DNA from: Cryptomeria japonica
Lineage: Eukaryota; Streptophyta; Pinopsida; Cupressales; Cupressaceae
Direction: 5' to 3'
Assembly: GCF_030272615.1 (NCBI RefSeq)
Contig: NC_081412.1
Span: 665,860,352-665,924,351 of the forward strand
Length of the DNA stretch: 64,000 bases
In this document: in pieces, positions 56,921-64,000 of the stretch
Position numbering within the stretch: the first letter of the stretch is position 1
Layout: each line of letters begins with the position of its first letter
Program-made: the position numbers and the translations under genes
Notes under the pieces: generated by a model
Told to the model about the DNA's origin: nothing
The model's input: only the letters and a program-made list of their open reading frames with translations
The model's database searches: none

Positions 56921-57419
56921 ACATGTAATCTAAATGTTTTGCGAGGTTTAAATCTTCTATGATGTGTTGCAATGAGTGATCAATTGTTGAGGTAAATAGT
57001 ATAGATGGATAGACACGAAATGATCTTTTCAAGTATGTGCTTGTTTGCAAGTTTTTCAATCTTAGTTTTGGGAGTGCAAATTTTGTGGTTTTTTATATGA
57101 CCAAGTTCAATAGGAATGATATATCCTATGATAGAGAACGAGGTTAATTTGATCAAGCGTTGTATTTTTGTGATAAAGTATGATAGATCCTTATGAGAAA
57201 CTATGTTTGAATGATCAATTTATCAAAGAAAATGTGATGTTGCACTTTAAGATGTTAGATCTTGAACCTGTTGGAGATGAATACTTGAGAACCTTAGTGT
57301 GTCTATCTTTGAATATGTTTTGACAGAAGATAACCTGACGGAGTGACCCAAGAAGATGACCTAGTCTTTATCTTTGACTGTCTAAGAAATGGGTTGTTTT
57401 TGTTTTTCGATTTCGGTGC

Positions 57420-57560
57420 AGTTTACCAGAAACGCTAAAAATGACCTGAAATGATGCTATACTGACCAGAAACACTGACAAACTAACCAAAAATGTTTCT
57501 ATACTGATCAAAAATGCTGAAAACTGACCATAAACGTTGCTATATTGACCAGAAACACTG
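57420..57560 (-). repeat. Leader array 1 of element B
   Basis: Degenerate GACCAGAAACGCTGA / GACCATAAACGTTGC units of about 30-40 bp. Related in wording to array 3 at 59560-59870. Confidence 0.65.
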
Positions 57561-57769
57561 TTATGAAATGCAGTGACTCTAAAGTTCAAAACAATGATGT
57601 TTAGACTCGACAAATTTGGTGTTTGAACTTAGGAGATTATTATTTTGACCCAACCTTGTGATTTTCATACTCAAATAGCTGATATTTAGACCTACCAAGT
57701 GCAAACTAGAAGATCTAATGTTGAAATGTGAGCAATTTGACATTCAACCCAAAACAGTTGTTGATTAGA

Positions 57770-58474
57770 CCAAGGGAGCTAACATTTAGACCAAGAGAGC
57801 TACTGTTTAGACTAAGAACTTTTTTGTTTATACCAGGAACTCTATTGTTTAGACCAAGAGAGTTGTTGTTTGAACTAGAAACTATGCTTTTTAGACTAGA
57901 AACTCTATTGTTTAGACCAGGAACTCTACTATTAAGACCAAGAGAGTTGTTGTTTGGACTAGAAACTCTATTGTTTAGACCATAAACTTTGTTGTTTCAA
58001 ATTAAGATGTTGGAACTTAGAGAATGATTATTTTGACTCCAAGAGTTGATGTGTAGACTATAAAAATTGATGCTTATACCTAGCAAGCTCAAGCTTGGAG
58101 AGTTAATGTTGAAATATGAGAAAGTTAACATTCATACCAAGAGAGATGATGTTTGGACTAAAAGTGTGATTGTTTGGACCGAAAGAGCTAATGTTTGGAC
58201 TGAAAGTGCGACTGTTTGGACCAAAAGACCTACTATTTGAACCATGAGAGCTACTGTTTTGACAAAAAACGTGACTATTTGAACTGTGAGAGCTACTGTT
58301 TGGACTAAAAGTGTGACTCTTTGGACCAAAAGAGATACTATTTGGATCAGAAGAGCTAACGTTTGGACTGAAAGTGTGACTGTTTGGAACAAAAGAGCTA
58401 ATGTTTGGACTGAAAGTACGACTGTTTGGACCAAAACAGCTAATGTTTGGACTGAAACAGCTAATCTACTATGA
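57770..58474 (-). repeat. Leader array 2 of element B
   Basis: Units of about 30 bp: GACCAAGAGAGCTACTGTTTA type at 57770-57985 and TTTGGACTGAAAGTGTGAC type at 58140-58474. Because the unit length is near a multiple of three, they give false open frames on both strands (57728-57985, 58132-58434, 58286-58474). Confidence 0.78.
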
Positions 58475-58779
58475 AACTTGTAAATTTGACAATTTTAAGT
58501 TTAAGTTTGCAATTTTTGTTGTATTTCAATGGATGATATCTTGACTTGACTTACAAACACAGAATTCAGATTGTATTTTTGTCCCAAAGGACACATAAAG
58601 TGTATGTTCAAGAAGCTTTAAAGAAAGCCCAAGTTTTCACGGGTTTTGAACAATTGAAAACAAATCATTCATTCTATCCTAAGGAGATTGGCTTCATTAT
58701 TAGTTCTTATCCCACACTTGGTACCCTGTCAGCTCACACAACCTTGTCACCCCCTAAAAGGTGCATGTGTTTTTGCCTT

Positions 58780-59340
58780 TGCAAGAGCTAGTGGAGTCCC
58801 ATTATGAGCCTAGCAATAAGGTCTCAAAAGGGGAGTTCACACATACGCTCAAGAGGGACATATGGTGAGTGTCTTAAGGAGAGATTATTCCCCTTTCATG
58901 CACTAAGAATTCAATAATGTTTGGAGGTAAATCGGGTAGCTTCTAATTTTAATTGGAACTAGTAAGGGATCCATTCGGCACGTCGGGGTATAAACTCAAT
59001 TAAGAGGTCTCCCAGCCTTGAAAACCAAGGTTTGATATACTCGAAGGTAAGAAGGAGAGCTATTCCCAAGCACTTTCATTGACTTAATTTTCATCAAAAC
59101 ACATTTATTTTATAGTGGGCTGGAGTACTTGGCATTAGTCATTCCCACTTGAGTCATTCCCCTCTCACCAGCCTTAATGGCTTTGGCCTTATAGGCACCT
59201 TGAGAGGGTAGGCTCGCTAAAGATATGCACTATTGAAATAAAAAAGATGAGTCTATCTTTCTGATCACCTAAGAAAGGTGAGAGCATACTCACCTATCAT
59301 CAAAACACATAAGACATGTTTGTTCATTTCCATAGTAATT
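58780..59340 (-). other. Leader block shared by elements B and C
   Basis: In element orientation it is collinear with 63390-63990 of C, with long nearly identical runs (for example around GGCTGGGAGACCTCTTAATTG and GATCCCTTACTAGTTTCGAT-type sequence). All frames contain stops in both copies, so the conservation is not explained by coding. Confidence 0.7.
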
Positions 59341-59559
59341 AGTCTATGTGCCTAATTAAACAAAAATAAGTGCAAAATCCTGCACTAAAAATAAAGTTAG
59401 TAGTTTATATTGCATTCTTTGATGGCAAAATGGTTTATGACTCCTGTCTCTCACAATGAAATAAGTACCTACAAAACCAATAATCTACAAATTAGGTTAA
59501 GGAAAATGACAGTCCAGAAGCAAAAATAAGAAATGCAAAATACAACATTAGAAAAATCA

Positions 59560-59870
59560 ATGAAAAACTGAAAACACCATCAAATTGACCAAGAACACCA
59601 TCATAAGTGCCAAGAACGCTACCAAATTGACCCAAAACGCTATTCTGCACACCAAAATCACTGCAAAATTGACCAAAAATGTTGTTAAACCAACTGAAAA
59701 TGTTGTCAAATATACTAGAAACGCCATAGGACATACCAAAAATGTTGTTAAACTGACTAAAAACATTGTCAAATATACTAGAAATGCTACGGGACATACC
59801 AAAAATGCTAAGGTATAGACTGAAAATGCTAAAAGAAAGAAAAACATAGTTGAGAAATCTCCCATAAATG
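59560..59870 (-). repeat. Leader array 3 of element B
   Basis: Degenerate units of about 30 bp around GACCAAAAATGTTGTTAAAC and AATATACTAGAAACGCC. The frames at 59492-59874 on both strands are repeat artefacts. Confidence 0.72.
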
Positions 59871-60011
59871 CCATTTGAGGTGTTGAGACGTTACAATAGA
59901 GACCAAGAACGCGATTCGGGAGCCCAAGAGAGATAATCTACACACCAAAAGAGCTAATCAACCTGTCAATGAAATTTCCTAAAAGCAAACTTGTTAAAGA
60001 TCAAAGGGGCT

Positions 60012-60031
60012 AAGCCCCACAGTGGGTGCCA
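60012..60031 (-). other. Element B primer-binding site, decayed tRNA-Lys type
   Basis: Minus strand TGGCACCCACTGTGGGGCTT, 5 bases from the LTR. It differs from the intact A site at the two CpG positions (both explained by C-to-T or G-to-A) and at the last base. Confidence 0.8.
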
Positions 60032-60036
60032 ATTAA

Positions 60037-61089
60037 TGTGATGCTAAAAATGTGATAAATAGAAGCAAGCATACACATATAATGAGACAATAAAACACAA
60101 TGGAAAGCTTAATTGAAAACTAAATTAAAGATGCAAACCATAAACCTTCCTTGGAATGTCCCATTTTCCTCTATTCTTGAGGACCTTGAAGGTGTTAGAT
60201 TGTTTGGCTCTCAACGGAGCAATGACCTCCAAAGTGGCAATTCAGGAGTTGAGTAGTTACTTGATCATGATTGATTGTGTAAATGACATGAAATGCATGA
60301 TCTAAGAAACTAGATTAACATGCTATGATTAATCCAAAATGATAATTACTAGATAATTGAAATGCAAAATGCCTATAGTAATTATGCTAAAACTATGAAT
60401 GCAAGGGATCCTTATTGCTCCAAAATGGGGGATATTTATAGGAATTCCAAGGCCAAAGCTAAGGTGGCAGAAATCGATAGTCCAGATTTGATCTGAAGAT
60501 ACCAACAACCAAGATTGAGGAAGTTGGAGAAGAGGTTGGAGGAAGGGACACTTGTCATCTCTATGGTGACAAGTGTCAAGGAGCCTTGCTCATGAGAGGG
60601 AAAGTGTCCAAGGGAGGAGACATGTGGCAAATGTGCCATGTGGCTCAAGGGGAGAACATCCACACCATAGGAAGTTAGGATAAGGAGGTTAGGGTGTGCA
60701 AGATAGGATAGGGTTAGTTAAACTCAAGGTTAGGTGGAATGAGTTAGGTTAGAGGGTGGCTAGGTTAGGTGGTTAAAAAATAGGAGCCATGTGCTCATTT
60801 GAATTTAGAAATTCAAATAATTGGAAAATGGTAATTAATCTCAACAAACTTGAGTTTGGTGAGATTAATTAGAGAATTGATTTAGATGGGGGGGATTAAT
60901 TAATTTAGACTAATTAATCAAAAGGGATATGAAATGAACTATATAAATAAATCGTATAGATTTATTTACTAGTAGATGAATAAGTGAGTTAATCAAATTT
61001 GCTTGTGAATTTGATTAATTGGGAAGGGGGATTAATTGAATAACTGTGTATTTAATTAATTATCTTCAAACCATTTTTAGGTGTATACA
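60037..61089 (-). repeat. Element B 5' LTR
   Basis: Partner of 1601-2633, with TATA box (minus TATAAATA) at 60433-60440 and TGTATACACC at the outer end. The minus frame at 60436-60663 lies inside it and is not a gene. Confidence 0.92.
60433..60440 (-). promoter_or_regulatory. TATA box of element B 5' LTR
   Basis: TATAAATA on the minus strand, within CCTATAAATATCCCCCATTT, a stretch also conserved in the 3' LTR and in the C LTR. Confidence 0.6.
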
Positions 61090-61094
61090 TATGG
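61090..61094. repeat. Target-site duplication TATGG (right copy) of element B
   Basis: Partner of 1596-1600. Confidence 0.9.
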
Positions 61095-61772
61095 CATCTT
61101 GAAGAATTAGTCCACCACCACAAATATGGATTCTGGTCCTCTTTGAGTTCTTAGCAATCCTAACACAAAGTCCATACTGATGTCCTTACAATGCCTTTCC
61201 AGAATTGTAAGGGGTTGATACAAACTAACATTTTGTATAGTTCTTTTAGGAACATGACATGTCTTGGACTCCTCAACATATTTCCAAACATCCTTATGTA
61301 TTTGTAGCCAAACATAATTCTTACTCACTAAGGCTACAATTTTGTCAATGCCAAAATGTCTAACTAGTCCTTCAAAATGCTTCTCCTTAATCAACTTCTC
61401 CTACATTGAACTCCTAGCAATGCACAATTACTTCCCTTTAAACAGCATGTCATCTTGAATGAAGTGATCCATCCACTTCTATCAATCACAACCAGAACTT
61501 TTCTTGCCTTTCAAACATCTGCAAAACTAGGATTAACCTCATATAAATATTTTAGCTCATCAATTCCCACCCTCATCTGCATCATCAAGATTCTCCTTCT
61601 ACTCAATGCTTCTACACACTTGTTTGACTTCCCACTTTGATGCTTTAAAATAAATGAACAGCTCTACATAAATTTCACCCATTAAATCTACCTTTGATTT
61701 AACTTGCCTAGACTATCTAGGTATTGGAGGACTTTATGGTTAGTATACAACACACAATCCTTTGATAGTAGG
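61095..61772 (-). pseudogene. Element D RNase H end and integrase start, decayed
   Basis: Minus strand reads VLYTNHKVLQYL (RNase H), SGKSNKCVEALSRRR, then the integrase zinc-binding part HFEGLVRHFGIDKIVALVSK and a Cys site in which the first Cys is Ser (ESKTCHVPK), then ISMDFVLGLLRTQRG with the first core Asp, and VVVD. It continues at 1600 after removal of element B. The order and wording are those of plant chromoviruses. A stop replaces an Arg after VVVD. Confidence 0.85.
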
Positions 61773-62905
61773 TGTATACAACTGAAAATGGTCTGAAGAT
61801 AATTAATTGAATAAGAAATTATTTAATTAATCTCCCTCCCCAATTTAATTAAATTCATTAGCAATTTGATTAAATTCTCTCTTTCATCTACTTATTAATA
61901 AATCTAAGGATTTATTTAATAGGTTCATTTCAATTATCTCCTTTGATTAATTAATTTAAATTAATTAATCCTCCCCCATTTAAATTCATTCCTTCTAATC
62001 CTCTAATTAATTAAAATAAATCAATTTATGAGTTCTTGAAAATTAATTAGTCTTTTCCTATTATTTGAATTTTTAAATTCAAATTGCCCACATGCCTCTT
62101 AACTTCTAACCACCTAACCTAATCATCCCTCTAACCTAACCCATTATACCTAACCTTGGGTTTTGCCTAACCCTATCCTATCTTGCACATCCTAACCTCC
62201 TATGGTGTGGATATTATTTCCTTGAGACACATGGCACTTAGGCCACATGTCTCCTCTCTTGGACACTTGCCCTCTTATGAGCAAGGTTCCTTGACACTTT
62301 TCACCACAGAGATGGAAAGTGTCCCTTCTTTCAACCTCTTCTCCAACCTCCTCCAATTTCACCCTTGATATCTTCAAACTCAATCTTGACCGTTGATTCC
62401 TACCACCTCATCCCTGGCCTTGGAAATCCTATAAATATCCCCCATTTTGGAGCACAAAGGATCCCATCTCATTATCAACTTAGGCATTGTTACTATAGGC
62501 ATATCATTTGAACATTGTTGTTATAGGCAATTGCATCTTAGATTTAACTTAATTTGATCATTTTCTAGCATAATTATTGAATCATGTAGCTTAATCAATC
62601 TCTTTTCTAGCTTAAATGCATCATCATCATAGCTTAATCATGCAAATCATTAGCTTAATTAGTCTCTTGGATCAATCTAGCTTAATCAATCTCATCTTTG
62701 CATATCATTATCATTTCAAATCCTCCATCTAGGTGTAGTCAAGTCATTGGGATTGCTTATCCAGATTTGAGAGCAAATCCATACTCGCATCTCTTAGGAA
62801 GCGATAGGTCGCTTTGTCATGGTTTTATCTTTCTTTTTCTTTTAATTTTCTAACCATGCTTGTAATGATCTATTGAGTGTTTGTGTTGTAGTTGTAGGTA
62901 TCACA
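61773..62905 (+). repeat. Element C 5' LTR
   Basis: Begins TGTATACAACTGAAAATGG, aligned with the B LTR in reverse, and keeps CCTATAAATATCCCCCATTT. The end is less certain: TATCACA at 62905 matches the B end, but 19 bases then separate it from the PBS, so the true end may be a few bases further. Confidence 0.78.
62430..62437 (+). promoter_or_regulatory. TATA box of element C LTR
   Basis: TATAAATA in the same context as in B. Confidence 0.6.
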
Positions 62906-62924
62906 CTTAACAGGCACGATATTT

Positions 62925-62944
62925 TGGCACCCATTGTGGAGCTT
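62925..62944 (+). other. Element C primer-binding site, decayed tRNA-Lys type
   Basis: TGGCACCCATTGTGGAGCTT; four to five differences from the A site, mostly C-to-T or G-to-A. Confidence 0.75.
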
Positions 62945-64000
62945 AAAATCTTATTTTTGGCCTCTTAGCATCATCAAATTTCCAATCTAGAAATTTTTTG
63001 GTCGGGTCTGATTCAAAATTTCGTACAAGTTACCTTTCTGCCTTGTATGAGTTCCTTTGTGTCCTCGTACGAGCAAGGAGAATAGTCATATGATCAAGTG
63101 AGAATTGTCGTACGAAATTCTACTTCTGTGTTTTCAAAACAGATTGCATTTTAGGGTTTTCATGCTTCAATTTGATTATTAATAATGCTAACCCTAGTTT
63201 GTTTGTGAGTTTTTCGGAAGCCTAACAGGTTTTTGCAGGACGATTGTTGAAGATTACTCTTGTCAAAGCTTTATTTCAACAAAACACATCATGACTACTA
63301 ACGTATCTGTTTTGCAGATTTCCTAGGAGGATTCAACCAAACTTTATGTCTTCTTTAAATTTTTTAGGCACCCTTGTTTTGGCTAATGGAAATGAACAAA
63401 CATGTATTATGTGTTTTGATGATAAGAGAGTATGCTCTCGCCTTTCTTAGGTGATCAGAAAGCCAGACTCATCTTTTGCTTTCAATAGGGCATATCTTTA
63501 GCGGGCTTGCCCTCTCGAGGAACCTATAAGGCCAAAGCCATTAAGGTCGGTGAGAGGGGAACGACCCAAGTGGGAATGGCTAAAGCCAAGTATTCCAACC
63601 AACTATAAAATAAATGTGATTTGATGAAAATCAATTCAACGGTAGTTCTCAGGAATAGCTCTCCTCTATACCTTTGAGTATATCAAACCTTGGTTTTCAA
63701 GGCTGGGAGACCTCTTAATTGAGTTTATACCCAGATGCGTCAAATGGATCCCTTACTAGTTTCGATTAAAATTAGAAGCTACCCGATTCACCTCTGAAAG
63801 GGTGATAATATTTGTGCAAGAGAGATAGTAACTCTCCCAAGACACTTCCCATATCATGCCCCCATTAGTATTTGGAGTCGGATAATATGGCATTGAGAAT
63901 CCATTGCGTGAGACTCAACGGTCGTATTTTCATTAGCTATTGGGTGTGTACCTAATTTTGCAAGCAAAGGTTTTCTCTCTCAGCCAACTTCCTTATGTAG
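62945..64000 (+). other. Element C leader
   Basis: Non-coding. 63390-63990 matches the B leader block 58780-59340. No gag start is reached before the window edge. Confidence 0.7.

Larger units (their letters stand above)
56921..60011 (-). other. Element B leader (PBS to gag), 3.1 kb, non-coding
   Basis: No coding frame follows constraint here. It holds three tandem-like arrays described separately and a block (about 58780-59340) strongly similar to the leader of element C. Long leaders with repeats are usual for Tat elements. Confidence 0.7.
1601..61089 (-). mobile_element. Element B: Tat-type Ty3/gypsy retrotransposon, split by element A
   Basis: This is a complete but dead element read on the minus strand: 5' LTR 60037-61089, PBS 60012-60031, leader to about 56921, gag, protease, G-patch region, RT and native RNase H (to 51411), then, after the 42-kb element A, aRNH, integrase (to 8028), spacer, a reverse-oriented PMD gene (4200-6322), polypurine tract 2634-2651 and 3' LTR 1601-2633. 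Its own length is about 17.5 kb. The two LTRs differ at roughly 9 of the first 122 aligned bases by eye. It is disabled by a YVDG RT motif, an internal integrase deletion and many stops. Confidence 0.92.
61773..64000 (+). mobile_element. Element C: start of a B-related retrotransposon, cut by window edge
   Basis: LTR, PBS and leader in plus orientation. It is inserted into element D, head-to-head with B and 683 bp from it. Only the first 2.2 kb are in the window; the rest and the 3' LTR should lie to the right. Confidence 0.85.

Noticed and set aside
57728-58474. Leu/Arg/Val-rich repetitive frames on both strands
   Set aside because: Created by leader repeat units whose length is close to a multiple of three; both strands are open at once.
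62925-62944. Possible tRNA gene fragments at the PBS sites
   Set aside because: Only about 18-20 bases match a tRNA 3' end; no cloverleaf sequence is present.

Overview
The window is plant nuclear DNA made almost entirely of nested, decaying Ty3/gypsy LTR retrotransposons. I see no ordinary host gene. Evidence for a plant is the combination of Tat-type gag-pol genes carrying a second, archaeal-type RNase H (aRNH), primer-binding sites matching plant tRNA-Lys(CUU), an antisense plant-mobile-domain (PMD) gene, and a chromodomain-bearing integrase of the plant chromovirus type. Long, nested, slowly lost elements suggest a large seed-plant genome, possibly a gymnosperm, but the species cannot be read from the sequence.

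Layout is four levels deep. (1) Element D is an old chromovirus on the minus strand; its RNase H/integrase lies at 61095-61772 and continues at about 630-1600. (2) Element B (1601-61089, minus, Tat type) split the D integrase; its LTRs are 1601-2633 and 60037-61089, flanked by TATGG duplications. (3) Element A (9422-51410, plus, a sister Tat family) split B exactly between its native RNase H and its aRNH; its LTRs are 9422-10569 and 50250-51410, flanked by TCAAT duplications. (4) A holds a 25.8-kb minus-strand tandem array (11176-37000) of a different family, E, arranged LTR1-E1-LTR2-E2-LTR3-E3(partial). Element C, a plus-strand relative of B, starts at 61773 inside D and runs off the right edge.

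A and B share one plan: LTR, tRNA-Lys PBS, repeat-rich leader, gag, protease, G-patch, RT, degenerate native RNase H, aRNH, integrase, spacer, a reverse-oriented PMD/coiled-coil gene, polypurine tract, LTR. Family E has another plan: gag, protease, aRNH, RT, native RNase H, integrase, then a same-strand extra ORF of about 1030 codons that I do not recognise. The aRNH lying upstream of RT, and the large unknown ORF, are the least familiar things here.

Every element is damaged by stops, frameshifts, deletions or lost catalytic residues, so nothing here looks autonomous. In the antisense gene of A, every stop I checked is a TGA or TAG explainable as C-to-T change at CGA or CAG, and its open segments share one frame, as expected for methylated silent DNA. 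Coordinates of LTR ends, PBS, tracts and duplications were read base by base; domain edges are approximate. All percentages quoted are counts by eye over short stretches.
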